Below, in pieces: positions 23,775-37,074 of a stretch of 64,000 nt of DNA. Numbering within the stretch: position 1 is the first letter of the stretch; every line of letters starts with the position of its first letter. The notes beneath the pieces are model-generated. The model was not told where the DNA came from. It did not search any database and worked only from the letters and a program-made list of their open reading frames with translations. Source of the DNA: Clusia tigrina (lineage: Eukaryota > Arthropoda > Insecta > Diptera > Clusiidae); the NCBI GenBank assembly GCA_920105625.2, contig OV050032.1, positions 69,979,879-70,043,878 of the forward strand, given 5' to 3'. The position numbers were made by a program, and so were the translations under genes.

Positions 23775-26497
23775 AGGAGGCTCGAGTACTTTATTGTTAC
23801 AAAATTTAAAGATTTTATGACGCTCCAATAAAAGTTAAAAGCATTTGATTGTTGCAAAATTTTATAGGTGTAGGACGCACCGTATAGAAGTTAGGGCCAT
23901 TTGAAGTTTTATCAGTGTTTGATTTGGGACTCAAGGGTAGCATAGCTATGAGGTATAGCTTAAATTGACAAGAGGCTTGAGTACTTTATTGTTACAAAAT
24001 TTCAAGGTTTTATGACGCTCCAGCAAAAAGTTACAAGCATTGGTATGTTGCAAACTTTGATAGGTGTAGGACGTACCGTATAGAAGTTAAGGTCATTTGA
24101 AGTTTTATCAGTGTTTGATTTTGGACTCAAGGGTAGCATAGCTTTGAGCGATAACCTAAATTGTCAAGAGGCTCGAGTACTTTATTGTTACAAAATTTAA
24201 AGGTCTTATGACTCTCCAGTAAAAAGTTACAAGAATTTGTATGCTGCAAACTTTGATAGGTGGAGGATGTACCGTATAGAAGTTAGTGCCATTTGAAGTT
24301 TTATCAGTGTTTGATTTGGGACTCAAGGGTAGCATAGCTTTGAGCGATAGCTTCAATTGACAAGAGGCTCGAGTACTTTATTGTTACAAAATTTCAAGGT
24401 TTTATGACGCTCCAGTAAAAAGTTACAAGCATTTGTATGTTGCAAACTTTGATAAGTGGAGGATGTACCGTATAGAAGTTAGGGCCATTTGAAGTTTTAT
24501 CAGTGTTTGATTTGGGACTCAAGAGTAGCATAGCTTTGAGCGATAGCTTAAATTGACAAGAGGCTCGAGTACTTTATTGTTACAAAATTTCAAGGATTTA
24601 TGACGCTCCAGTAAAAAGTTACAAGCATTTGTATGTTGCAAACTTTGATAGGTGTAGGACGTACCGTATAGAAGTCAGGGCCATTTGAAGTTTTCTCAGT
24701 GTTTGATTTGGGACTCAAGGGTAGCATAGCTTTGAGCGATAACTTAAATTGACAAGAGGCTCGAGTACTTTATTGTTACAAAATTTAAAGATTTTATGAC
24801 GCTCCAGTAAAAAGTTAAAAGCATTTGATTGTTGCAAAATTTGATAGGTGTAGGACGCACCGCATAGAAGTTAGGGCCATTTGAAGTTTTATCAGTGTTT
24901 GATTTGGGACTCAAGGGTAGCTTAGCTATGAGGTATAGCTTAAATTGACAAGAGGCTTGAGTACTTTATTGTTACAAAATTTCAAGGTTTTATAACGCTC
25001 CAGTAAAAATTTACAAGCATTTGTATGTTGCAAACTTTGATAGGTGTAGGACGTACCGTACAGAAGTTAGGGCCATTTGAAGTTTTATCAGTGTTTGATT
25101 TGGGACTCAAGGGTAGCATAGCTTTGAGCGATAGCTTAAATTGACAAGGGGCTCGAGTACTTTATTGTTACAAAATTTCAAGGTTTTATGACGTTCCAGT
25201 AAAAAGTTACAGGAATTTGTATGTTGCAAATTTTGATAGGTGTAGGACGTACCGTATAGAAGTTAGGGTCATTTGAAGTTTTATCAGTGTTTGATTTTGG
25301 ACTCAAGGGTAGCATAGCTTGGAGCGATAGCTTAAATTGTCAAGAGGCTCGAGTACTTTATTGTTACAAAATTTCAAGGTTTTATGACGCTCCAGTAAAA
25401 AGTTACAAGCATTTGTATGTTGCAAACTTTGATAGGTGTAGGACGTACCGTATAGAAGTTAGAGCCATTTGAAGTTTTCTCAGTGTTTGATTTGGGACTC
25501 AAGGGTAGCATAGCTTTGAGCGATAGCTTAAATTGACAAGGGGCTCGAGTACTTTATTGTTACAAAATTTCAAGGTTTTGTTACACTCCAGCAAAAAGTT
25601 ACAAGCATTTGTATGTTGCAAACTTTGATAGGTGTAGGACGTACCGTATAGAAGTTAGGGCCATTTGAAGTTTTATCAGTGTTTGATTTGGGACTCAAGG
25701 GTAGCATAGCTTTGAGCGATAGCTTAAATTGATAAGAGGCTCGAGTACTTTATTGTCACAAAATTTCAAGGTTTTATGACGCTCTAGCAAAAAGTTACAA
25801 GCATTTGAATATTGCAAACTTTCATAAGTCTAGGAGGCACCGTATTGAAGTTAGGGCCATTTGAAGTTTTATCAGAGTTTGATTTGGGACTCAAGGGTAG
25901 CATAGCTTTGAGCGATAACTTAAATTGACAAGAGGCTCGAGTACTTTATTGTTACAAAATTTAAAGATTCTATGACGCTAAAGTAAAAAGTTAAAAGCAT
26001 TTGATTGTTGCAAAATTTGATAGGTGTCGGACGTACCGTATAGAAGTTAGGGCCATTTGAAGTTTTATCAGTGTTTGATTTGGGACTCAAGGGTAGCATA
26101 GCTATGAGGTATAGCTTAAATTGACAAGAGGCTTGAGTACTTTATTGTTACAATATTCAAGGTTTTTTGACGCTCCAGTAAAACGTTACAAGAATTTGTA
26201 TGCTGCTCTTTGATAGGTGGAGGACGTACCGTCTAGAAGTTAGGGCCATTTGAAGTTTTATCAGTGTTTGATTTGGGACTCAAGGATAGCATAGCTTTGA
26301 GCGATAGCTTAAATTGACAAGAGGCTCGAGTACTTAATTGTTACAAAATTTCAAGGTTTTATGACGCTCCAGTAAAAAGTTACAAGCATGTATGTTGCAA
26401 ACTTTGATAGGTGGAGGACGTACCGTATAGAATTTAGGGCCATTTGAAGTTTTATGAGTGTTTGATTTGGGACTCAGGCGTGGTATAGCTTAAATTG
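23773..26497 (+). repeat. HOR-B copy 2 (2725 bp)
   Basis: This is a direct tandem copy of 21048-23772 with the same five small deletions, including the CGCTAAAGTAAAA variant in the K-type unit. After 26497 the expected ACAGGAGG is replaced by ACAAGAGG and the sequence changes to a different monomer order, so only two full units are present. A third, partial HOR-B stretch lies at 33923-35690. Confidence 0.94.
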
Positions 26498-28070
26498 ACA
26501 AGAGGCTCGAGTACTTTATTGTTACAAAATTTCAAGGTTTTATGACGCTCCAGTAAAAAGTTACAAGCATTTGTATGTTGCAAACTTTGATAGGTGTAGG
26601 ACGTACCGTATAGAAGTTAGGGCCATTTGAAGTTTTCTCAGTGTTTGATTTGGGACTCAAGGGTAGCATAGCTTTGAGCGATAACTTAAATTGACAAGAG
26701 GCTCGAGTACTTTATTGTTACAAAATTACAAGGTTTTATGACGCTCCAGAAAAAAGTTACAAGCATTTGTATATTGCAAACTTTGATAGGTGTAGGACGT
26801 ACCATATAGAAGTTAGGGCCATTTGAAGTTTTATCCGTGTTTAATTTGGGACTCAAGGGTAGCATAGCTTTGAGCGACAGCTTAAATTGATAAAAGGCTC
26901 GAGTACTTTATTGTCACAAAATTTCAAGGTTTTATAACGCTCTAGCAAAAAGTTACAAGCATTTGAATGTTGCAAACTTTCATAAGTCTAGGACGCACCG
27001 TATTGAAGTTAGGGCCATTTGAAGTTTTATCAGTGTTTGATTTGGGACTCAAGGGTAGCATAGCTTTGAGCGATAACTTAAATTGACAAGAGGCTCGAGT
27101 ACTTTATTGTTACAAAATTTAAAGATTCTACGACGCTCCAGTTAAAAGTTAAAAGCATTTGATTGTTGCAAAATTTGATAGGTGTAGGACGCACCGTATA
27201 GAAGTTAGGGCCATTTGAAGTTTTATCAGTGTTTGATTTGGGACTCAAGGGTAGCATAGCTATGAGGTATAGCTTAAATTGACAAGAGGCTTGAGTACTT
27301 TATTGTTACAAATATTCAAGGTTTTATGACGCTCTAGTAAAACGTTACAAGAATTTGTATGCTGCTCTTTGATAGGTGGGGAACGTACCGTCTAGAAGTT
27401 AGGGCCATTTGAAGTTTTATCAGTGTTTGATTTGGGACTCAAGGGTAGCATAGCTTTGAGCGATAGCTTAAATTGACAAGAGGCTCGAGTACTTTATTGT
27501 TACAAAATTTCAAGGTTTTATGACGCTCCAGTAAAAAGTTACAAGCATTTGTATGTTGCAAACTTTGATAGGTGGAGGACGTACCGTATAGAATTTAGGG
27601 CCATTTGAAGTTTTATCAGTGTTAGATTTGGGACTCAAGCTTAGTATAGCTTTGAGCGATGGCTTAAATTGACAAGAGGTTCGAGTACTTTATTGTTACA
27701 AAATTTCAAGGTTTTATGACGCTCCAGTAAAAAGTTACAAGCATTTGTATGTTGCAAACTTTGATAGGTGTAGGACGTACCGTATAGAAGTTAGGGCCAT
27801 TTGAAGTTTTCTCAGTATTTGATTTGGGACTCAAGGGTAGCTTAGCTATGAGGTATAGCTTAAATTGGCAAGAGGCTTGAGTACTTTATTGTTACAAAAT
27901 TTCAAGGTTTTATGACGCTCCAGTAAAAAGTTACAAGCATTTGTATGTTGCAAACTTTGATAGGTGTAGGACGTACCGTATAGAAGTTAGGGCCATTTGA
28001 AGTTTTATCAGTGTTTGATTTGGGACTCAAGGGTAGCATAGCTTTGAGCGATAGCTTAAATTGACAAGGG
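26498..28070 (+). repeat. Displaced HOR-A-like block
   Basis: From about 26720 this block follows HOR-A copy 2 at an offset of about 22459 to 22462. Shared features are TTACAAGGTTTTATGACGC, the TTTATCCGTG variant (26835 and 4376), an S-K-P cassette and CTGCTCTTTGATAGGTGGGG (27361 and 4899). The end (27961-28070) follows HOR-A copy 1 at 2590-2700, including GACAAGGGGCTCGAG. HOR-A was therefore once present on both sides of HOR-B, or was copied across it. Confidence 0.87.
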
Positions 28071-30983
28071 GCTCGAGTACTTTATTGTTACAAAATTTCC
28101 AGGTTTTATGACGCTCCAGTAAAAAGTTACAAGCATTTGTATGTTGCAAACTTTGATAGGTGTAGGATGTACCATATAGAAGTTAGGGCCATTTGAAATT
28201 TTATCAGTGTTTGATTTGGGACTCAAGGGTAGCATAGCTTTGAGCAATAACTTAAATTGACAAGAGGCTCGAGTACTTTATTGTTACAAAATTTCAAGGT
28301 TTTATGACGCTCCAGAAGAAAGTTACAGGAATTTGTATGTTGCAAATTTTGATAGGTGTAGGACGTACCGTATAGAAGTTAGGGTCATTTGAAGTTTTAT
28401 CAGTGTTTGATTTTGGACTCAAGGGTAGCATAGCTTGGAGCGATAGCTTAAATTGTCAAGAGGCTCGAGTACTTTATTGTTACAAAATTTCCAGGTTTTA
28501 TGACGCTCCAGTAAAAAGTTACAAGCATTTGTATGTTGCAAACTTTGATAGGTGTAGGACGTACCGTATAGAAGTTAGGGCCATTTGAAGTTTTATCAGT
28601 GTTTGATTTGGGACTCAAGGGTAGCATAGCTTTGAGCGATAGCTTAATATGACAAGGGGCTCGAGTACTTTATTGTTACAAAATTTCAAAGTTTTATGAC
28701 GCTCCAGTAAAAAGTTACAAGAATTTGTATGCTGCAAACTTTGATAGGTGTAGGACGTACCGTATAGAAGTTAGGGCCATTTGAAGTTTTCTCAGTGTTT
28801 GATTTGGGACTCAAGGGTAGCATAGCTTTGAGCTATAACTTAAACTGACAAGAGGCTCGAGTACTTTATTGTTACAAAATTTCAAGGTTTTGTAACACTC
28901 CAGCAAAAAGTTACAAGCATTTGTATGTTACAAACTTTGATAGGTGTAGGACGTACCGTATAGAAGTTAGGGCCATTTGAAGTTTTTTCAGTGTTTGATT
29001 TGGGACTCAAGGGTAGCATAGCTTTGAGCAATAGCTTAAATTGATAAGAGGCTCGAGTACTTTATTGTCACAAAATTTCAAGGTTTTATAACGCTCTAGC
29101 AAAAAGTTACAAGCATTTGAATGTTGCAAACTTTGATAGGTGTAGGACGTACCGTATAGAAGTTAGGGCCATTTGAAGTTTTCTCAGTGTTTGATTTGGG
29201 ACTCAAGGGTAGCTTAGCTATGAGGTATAGCTTAAATTGACAAGAGGCTTGAGTACTTTATTCTTACAAAATTTCAAGGTTTTATGACGCTCCAGTAAAA
29301 AGTTACAAGCATTTGTATGTTGCAAACTTTGATAGGTGTAGGACGTACCGTATAGAAGTTAGGGCCATTTGAAGTTTTATCAGTGTTTGATTTGGGACTC
29401 AAGGGTAGCATAGCTTTGAGCGATAGCTTAAATTGACAAGGGGCTCGAGTACTTTATTGTTACAAAATTTCAAGGTTTTATGACGCTCCAGTAAAAAGTT
29501 ACAGGAATTTGTATGTTGCAAACTTTGATAGGTGTAGGACGTACCGTATAGAAGTTCGGGTCATTTGAAGTTTTATCAGTGTTTGATTTTGGACTCAAGG
29601 GTAGCATAGCTTGGAGCGATAGCTTAAATTGTCAAGAGGCTCGAGTACTTTATTGTTACAAAATTTCAAGGTTTTATGACGCTCCAGTAAAAAGTTACAA
29701 GCATTTGTATGTTGCAAACTTTGATAGGTGTAGGACGTACCGTATAGAAGTTAGGGCCATTTGAAGTTTTATCAGTGTTTGATTTGGGACTCAAGGGTAG
29801 CATAGCTTTGAGCGATAGCTTAAATTGACAAGGGGCTCGAGTACTTTATTGTTAGAAAATTTCAAGGTTTTACGACGCTCCAGTAAAAAGTTACAAGAAT
29901 TTGTATGCTGCAAACTTTGATAGGTGTAGGACGTACCGTATAGAAGTTAGGGCCATTTGAAGTTTTCTCAGTGTTTGATTTGGGACTCAAGGGTAGCATA
30001 GCTTTGAGCGATAACTTAAATTGGCAAGAGGCTCGAGTACTTTATTGTTACAAAATTTCAAGGTTTTGTGACACTCCAGCAAAAAGTTACAAGCATTTGT
30101 ATGTTGCAAACTTTGATAGGTGTAGGACATACCGTATAGAAGTTAGGGCCATTTGAAGTTTTATCAGTGTTTGATTTGGGACTCAAGGGTAGCATAGCTT
30201 TGAGCGATAGCTTAAATTGATAAAAGGCTCGAGTACTTTATTGTCACAAAATTTCAAGGTTTTATAACGCTCTAGCAAAAAGTTACAAGCATTTGAATGT
30301 TGCAAACTTTCATAAGTCTAGGACGCACCGTATTGAAGTTAGGGCCATTTGAAGTTTTATCAGTGTTTGATTTGGGACTCAAGGGTAGCATAGCTTTGAG
30401 CGATAGCTTAAATTGATAAGAGGCTCGAGTACTTTATTGTAACAAAATTTCAAGGTTTTATAACGCTCTAGCAAAAAGTTACAAGCATTTGAATGTTGCA
30501 AACTTTCATAAGTCTAGGACGCACCGTATTGAAGTTAGGGCCATTTGAAGTTTTATCAGTGTTTGATTTGGGACTCAAGGGTAGCATAGCTTTGAGCGAT
30601 AGCTTAAATTGACAAGAGGCTCGAGAACTTTATTGTAACAAAATTTCAAGGATTTATGACGCTCCAGTAAAAAGTTACAAGCATTTGTATGTTGCAAACT
30701 TTGATAGGTGTAGGACGTACCGTATAGAAGTCAGGGCCATTTGAAGTTTTCTCAGTGTTTGATTTGGGACTCAAGGGTAGCATAGCGTTGAGCGATAACT
30801 TAAATTGACAAGAGGCTCGAGTACTTTATTGTTACAAAATTTAAAGATTTTATGACGCTCCAGTAAAAAGTTAAAAGCATATGATTGTTGCAAAATTTGA
30901 TAGGTGTAGGACGCACCGCATAGAAGTTAGGGCCATTTGAAGTTTTATCAGTGTTTGATTTGGGACTCAAGGGTAGCTTAGCT
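28071..30983 (+). repeat. HOR-C copy 1 (15 monomers, 2940-bp period)
   Basis: Every line of sequence here was compared with the bases 2940 further on. Only six substitutions were found (28571, 28714, 30129, 30441, 30787 and 30963) and no indels over 2913 bp, about 99.8% identity. The period is exactly 15 x 196. The unit is composite: its start resembles HOR-A, and its end (30640-30983) resembles HOR-B 21860-22200, including GGATTTATGACG, GAAGTCAGGGCC and ACCGCATAG. Confidence 0.96.
28310..28335 (+). other. Chimeric monomer joining HOR-A-like and HOR-B-like halves
   Basis: CCAGAAGAAAGT, otherwise seen in HOR-A (1371 and 4090) where it continues TTCAAGCATTCG, is here joined to ACAGGAATTTGTATG, which belongs to the HOR-A start and HOR-B. 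The same hybrid occurs at 31250. The change of type in mid-monomer marks the exchange that created HOR-C. Confidence 0.8.
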
Positions 30984-31010
30984 TGGAGCGATAGCTTAAA
31001 TTGTCAAGAG

Positions 31011-33922
31011 GCTCGAGTACTTTATTGTTACAAAATTTCCAGGTTTTATGACGCTCCAGTAAAAAGTTACAAGCATTTGTATGTTGCAAACTTTGATAGG
31101 TGTAGGATGTACCATATAGAAGTTAGGGCCATTTGAAATTTTATCAGTGTTTGATTTGGGACTCAAGGGTAGCATAGCTTTGAGCAATAACTTAAATTGA
31201 CAAGAGGCTCGAGTACTTTATTGTTACAAAATTTCAAGGTTTTATGACGCTCCAGAAGAAAGTTACAGGAATTTGTATGTTGCAAATTTTGATAGGTGTA
31301 GGACGTACCGTATAGAAGTTAGGGTCATTTGAAGTTTTATCAGTGTTTGATTTTGGACTCAAGGGTAGCATAGCTTGGAGCGATAGCTTAAATTGTCAAG
31401 AGGCTCGAGTACTTTATTGTTACAAAATTTCCAGGTTTTATGACGCTCCAGTAAAAAGTTACAAGCATTTGTATGTTGCAAACTTTGATAGGTGTAGGAC
31501 GTACCGTATATAAGTTAGGGCCATTTGAAGTTTTATCAGTGTTTGATTTGGGACTCAAGGGTAGCATAGCTTTGAGCGATAGCTTAATATGACAAGGGGC
31601 TCGAGTACTTTATTGTTACAAAATTTCAAAGTTTTATGACGCTCCAGTAAAAATTTACAAGAATTTGTATGCTGCAAACTTTGATAGGTGTAGGACGTAC
31701 CGTATAGAAGTTAGGGCCATTTGAAGTTTTCTCAGTGTTTGATTTGGGACTCAAGGGTAGCATAGCTTTGAGCTATAACTTAAACTGACAAGAGGCTCGA
31801 GTACTTTATTGTTACAAAATTTCAAGGTTTTGTAACACTCCAGCAAAAAGTTACAAGCATTTGTATGTTACAAACTTTGATAGGTGTAGGACGTACCGTA
31901 TAGAAGTTAGGGCCATTTGAAGTTTTTTCAGTGTTTGATTTGGGACTCAAGGGTAGCATAGCTTTGAGCAATAGCTTAAATTGATAAGAGGCTCGAGTAC
32001 TTTATTGTCACAAAATTTCAAGGTTTTATAACGCTCTAGCAAAAAGTTACAAGCATTTGAATGTTGCAAACTTTGATAGGTGTAGGACGTACCGTATAGA
32101 AGTTAGGGCCATTTGAAGTTTTCTCAGTGTTTGATTTGGGACTCAAGGGTAGCTTAGCTATGAGGTATAGCTTAAATTGACAAGAGGCTTGAGTACTTTA
32201 TTCTTACAAAATTTCAAGGTTTTATGACGCTCCAGTAAAAAGTTACAAGCATTTGTATGTTGCAAACTTTGATAGGTGTAGGACGTACCGTATAGAAGTT
32301 AGGGCCATTTGAAGTTTTATCAGTGTTTGATTTGGGACTCAAGGGTAGCATAGCTTTGAGCGATAGCTTAAATTGACAAGGGGCTCGAGTACTTTATTGT
32401 TACAAAATTTCAAGGTTTTATGACGCTCCAGTAAAAAGTTACAGGAATTTGTATGTTGCAAACTTTGATAGGTGTAGGACGTACCGTATAGAAGTTCGGG
32501 TCATTTGAAGTTTTATCAGTGTTTGATTTTGGACTCAAGGGTAGCATAGCTTGGAGCGATAGCTTAAATTGTCAAGAGGCTCGAGTACTTTATTGTTACA
32601 AAATTTCAAGGTTTTATGACGCTCCAGTAAAAAGTTACAAGCATTTGTATGTTGCAAACTTTGATAGGTGTAGGACGTACCGTATAGAAGTTAGGGCCAT
32701 TTGAAGTTTTATCAGTGTTTGATTTGGGACTCAAGGGTAGCATAGCTTTGAGCGATAGCTTAAATTGACAAGGGGCTCGAGTACTTTATTGTTAGAAAAT
32801 TTCAAGGTTTTACGACGCTCCAGTAAAAAGTTACAAGAATTTGTATGCTGCAAACTTTGATAGGTGTAGGACGTACCGTATAGAAGTTAGGGCCATTTGA
32901 AGTTTTCTCAGTGTTTGATTTGGGACTCAAGGGTAGCATAGCTTTGAGCGATAACTTAAATTGGCAAGAGGCTCGAGTACTTTATTGTTACAAAATTTCA
33001 AGGTTTTGTGACACTCCAGCAAAAAGTTACAAGCATTTGTATGTTGCAAACTTTGATAGGTGTAGGACGTACCGTATAGAAGTTAGGGCCATTTGAAGTT
33101 TTATCAGTGTTTGATTTGGGACTCAAGGGTAGCATAGCTTTGAGCGATAGCTTAAATTGATAAAAGGCTCGAGTACTTTATTGTCACAAAATTTCAAGGT
33201 TTTATAACGCTCTAGCAAAAAGTTACAAGCATTTGAATGTTGCAAACTTTCATAAGTCTAGGACGCACCGTATTGAAGTTAGGGCCATTTGAAGTTTTAT
33301 CAGTGTTTGATTTGGGACTCAAGGGTAGCATAGCTTTGAGCGATAGCTTAAATTGATAAGAGGCTCGAGTACTTTATTGTCACAAAATTTCAAGGTTTTA
33401 TAACGCTCTAGCAAAAAGTTACAAGCATTTGAATGTTGCAAACTTTCATAAGTCTAGGACGCACCGTATTGAAGTTAGGGCCATTTGAAGTTTTATCAGT
33501 GTTTGATTTGGGACTCAAGGGTAGCATAGCTTTGAGCGATAGCTTAAATTGACAAGAGGCTCGAGAACTTTATTGTAACAAAATTTCAAGGATTTATGAC
33601 GCTCCAGTAAAAAGTTACAAGCATTTGTATGTTGCAAACTTTGATAGGTGTAGGACGTACCGTATAGAAGTCAGGGCCATTTGAAGTTTTCTCAGTGTTT
33701 GATTTGGGACTCAAGGGTAGCATAGCTTTGAGCGATAACTTAAATTGACAAGAGGCTCGAGTACTTTATTGTTACAAAATTTAAAGATTTTATGACGCTC
33801 CAGTAAAAAGTTAAAAGCATATGATTGTTGCAAAATTTGATAGGTGTAGGACGCACCGCATAGAAGTTAGGGCCATTTGAAGTTTTATCAGTGTTTGATT
33901 TGAGACTCAAGGGTAGCTTAGC
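31011..33922 (+). repeat. HOR-C copy 2 (2940-bp period)
   Basis: This copy is in direct tandem with copy 1. The left join (30980-31005) carries GCTTGGAGCG where copy 1 has GCTTTGAGCG. The right edge runs at 33922 into HOR-B-like sequence (GCTATGAGGTATAGC), corresponding to 22200 in HOR-B. Copy 1 ends in the same HOR-B-derived sequence but rejoins HOR-C, so the crossover that made the tandem pair fell within this monomer. Confidence 0.95.
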
Positions 33923-35690
33923 TATGAGGTATAGCTTAAATTGACAAGAGGCTTGAGTACTTTATTGTTACAAAATTTCAAGGTTTTATAACGCTCCAGT
34001 AAAAATTTACAAGCATTTGTATGTTGCAAACTTTGATAGGTGTAGGACGTACCGTACAGAAGTTAGGGCCATTTGAAGTTTTATCAGGGTTTGATTTGGG
34101 ACTCAAGGGTAGCATAGCTTTGAGCGAAAGCTTAAATTGACAAGGGGCTCGAGTACTTTATTGTTACAAAATTTCAAGGTTTTATGACGCTCCAGTAAAA
34201 AGTTACAGGAATTTGTATGTTGCAAACTTTGATAGGTGTAGGACGTACCGTATAGAAGTTAGGGTCATTTGAAGTTTTATCAGTGTTTGATTTTGGACTC
34301 AAGGGTAGCATAGCTTGGAGCGATAGCTTAAATTGTCAACAGGCTCGAGTACTTTATTGTTACAAAATTTCAAGGTTTTATGACGCTCCAGTAAAAAGTT
34401 ACAAGCATTTGCATGTTGCAAACTTTGATAGGTGTAGGACGTACCGTATAGAAGTTAGGGCCATTTGAAGTTTTATCAGTGTTTGATTTGGGACTCAAGG
34501 GTAGCATAGCTTTGAGCGATAGCTTAAATTGACAAGAGGCTCGAGTACTTTATTGTTACAAAATTTCAAGGTTTTATGACGCTCCAGTAAAAAGTTACAA
34601 GAATTTGTATGCTGCAAACTTTGATAGGTGTAGGACGTACCGTATAGAAGCTAGGGCCATTTGAAGTTTTCTCAGTGTTTGATTTGGGACTCAAGGGTAG
34701 CATAGCTTTGAGCGATAACTTAAATTGACAAGAGGCTCGAGTACTTTATTGTTACAAAATTTCAAGGTTTTGTGACACTCCAGCAAAAAGTTACAAGCAT
34801 TTGTATGTTGCAAAATTTGATAGGTGTAGGACGTACCGTATAGAAGTTAGGGCCATTTGAAGTTTTATCAGTGTTTGATTTGGGACTCAAGGGTAGCATA
34901 GCTTTGAGCGATAGCTTAAATTGATAAGAGGCTCGAGTACTTTATTGTCACAAAATTTCAAGGTTTTATAACGCTCTAGCAAAAAGTTACAAGCATTTGA
35001 ATGTTGCAAACTTTCATAAGTCTAGGAGGCACCGTATTGAAGTTAGGGCCATTTGAAGTTTTATCAGTGTTTGATTTGGGACTCAAGGGAAGCATAGCTT
35101 TGAGCGATAACTTAAATTGACAAGAGGCTCGAGTACTTTATTGTTACAAAATTTAAAGATTCTATGACGCTCCAGTAAAAAGTTAAAAGCATTTGATTGT
35201 TGCAAAATTTGATAGGTGTCGGACGCACCGTATAGAAGTTAGGGCCATTTGAAGTTTTATCAGTGTTTGATTTGGGACTCAAGGGTAGCATAGCTATGAG
35301 GTATAGCTTAAATTGACAAGAGGCTTGAGTACTTTATTGTTACAAATATTCAAGGTTTTTTGACGCTCCAGTAAAACGTTACAATAATTTGTATGCTGCT
35401 CTTTGATAGGTGGAGGACGTACCGTCTAGAAGTTAGGGCCATTTGAAGTTTTATCAGTGTTTGATTTGGGACTCAAGGGTAGCATAGCTTTGAGCGATAG
35501 CTTAAATTGACAAGAGGCTCGAGTACTTTATTGTTACAAAATTTCAAAGTTTTATGACGCTCTAGTAAAAAGTTACAAGCATGTAAGTTGCAAACTTTGA
35601 TAGGTGGAGGACGCACCGTATAGAATTTAGGGCCATTTGAAGTTTTATGAGTGTTTGATTTGGGACTCAAGCGTGGTATAGCTTAAATTG
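33923..35690 (+). repeat. Partial third HOR-B copy
   Basis: It aligns with 22200-23770 at offset 11721, later 11917 (11721 + 196), so one extra monomer is present. It carries the 13-bp deletion at 35672-35687, the short GCATGTAAG and an S-K-P cassette at about 34905-35440. Divergence from HOR-B copies 1 and 2 is greater than between those two. Confidence 0.85.
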
Positions 35691-37074
35691 ACAAGAGGCT
35701 CGAGTACTTTATTGTTACAAAATTTCAAGGTTTTATGACGCTCCAGTAAAAAGTTACAAGCATTTGTATGTTGCAAACTTTGATAGGTGTAGGACGTACC
35801 GTATAGAAGTTAGGGCCATTTGTAGTTTTATCCGTGTTTGATTTGGGACTCAAGGGTAGCATAGGTTTGAGCGACAGCTTAAATTGATAAGAGGCTCGAG
35901 TACTTTATTGTCACAAAATTTCAAGGTTTTATAACGCTCTAGCAAAAAGTTACAAGCATTTGAATGTTGCAAACTTTCATAAGTCTAGGACGCACCGTAT
36001 TGAAGTTAGGGCCATTTGAAGTTTTATCAGTGTTTGATTTGGGACTCAAGGGTAGCATAGCTTTGAGCGATAACTTAAATTGACAAGAGGCTCGAGTACT
36101 TTATTGTTACAAAATTTAAAGATTCAACGACGCTCCAGTAAAAAGTTAAAAGCATTTGATTGTTGCAAAATTTGATAGGTGTAGGACGCACCGTATAGAA
36201 GTTAGGGCCATTTGAAGTTTTATCAGTGTTTGATTTGGGACTCAAGGGTAGCATAGCTATGAGGTATAGCTTAAATTCACAAGAGGCTTGGGTACTTTAT
36301 TGTTACAAATATTCAAGGTTTTATGACGCTCTAGTAAAACGTTACAAGAATTTGTATGCTGCTCTTTGATAGGTGGGGGACGTACCGTCTATAAGTTAGG
36401 GCCATTTGAAGTTTTATCAGTGTTTGATTTGGGACTCAAGGGTAGCATAGCTTTGAGCGATAGCTTAAATTGACAAGAGGCTCGAGTATTTTTATTGTTA
36501 CAAAATTTCAAGGTATTATGACGCTCCAGTAAAAAGTTACAAGCATTTGTATGTTGCAAACTTTGATAGGTGGAGGACGTACCGTATAGAATTTAGGGCC
36601 ATTTGAAGTTTTAGCAGTGTTTGATTTGGGACTCAAGCTTAGTATAGCTTTGAGCGATAGCTTAAATTGACAAGAGGTTCGAGTACTTTATTGTTACAAA
36701 ATTTCAAGGTTTTATGACGCTCCAGTAAAAAGTTACAAGCATTTGTATGTTGCAAACTTTGATAGGTGTAGGACGTACCGTATAGAAGTTAGGGCCATTT
36801 GAAGTTTTCTCAGTGTTTGATTTGGGACTCAAGGGTAGCTTAGCTATGAGGTATAGCTTAAATTGGCAAGAGGCTTGAGTACTTTATTGTTACAAAATTT
36901 CAAGGTTTTATGACGCTCCAGTAAAAAGTTACAGGAATTTGTATGTTGCAAATTTTGATAGGTGTAGGACGGACCGTATAGAAGTTAGGGTTATTTGAAG
37001 TTTTATCAGTGTTTGATTTTGGACTCAAGGGTAGCATAGCTTGGAGCGATAGCTTAAATTGACAAGGGGCTCGA
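35691..37074 (+). repeat. Partial HOR-A-like stretch
   Basis: From about 35830 this follows the HOR-A order: TTTATCCGTG, S, K and P units, then GATAGGTGGGGGACG (GCTGCTC at 36358, exactly 8997 bp after its counterpart at 27361), GCTTAGTATAG and GAGGTTCGAG. Private changes include GAGTATTTTTATTG near 36486. From about 36900 the sequence passes into the CAGGAATTTGTATG monomers shared by HOR-B and HOR-C. Confidence 0.82.
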
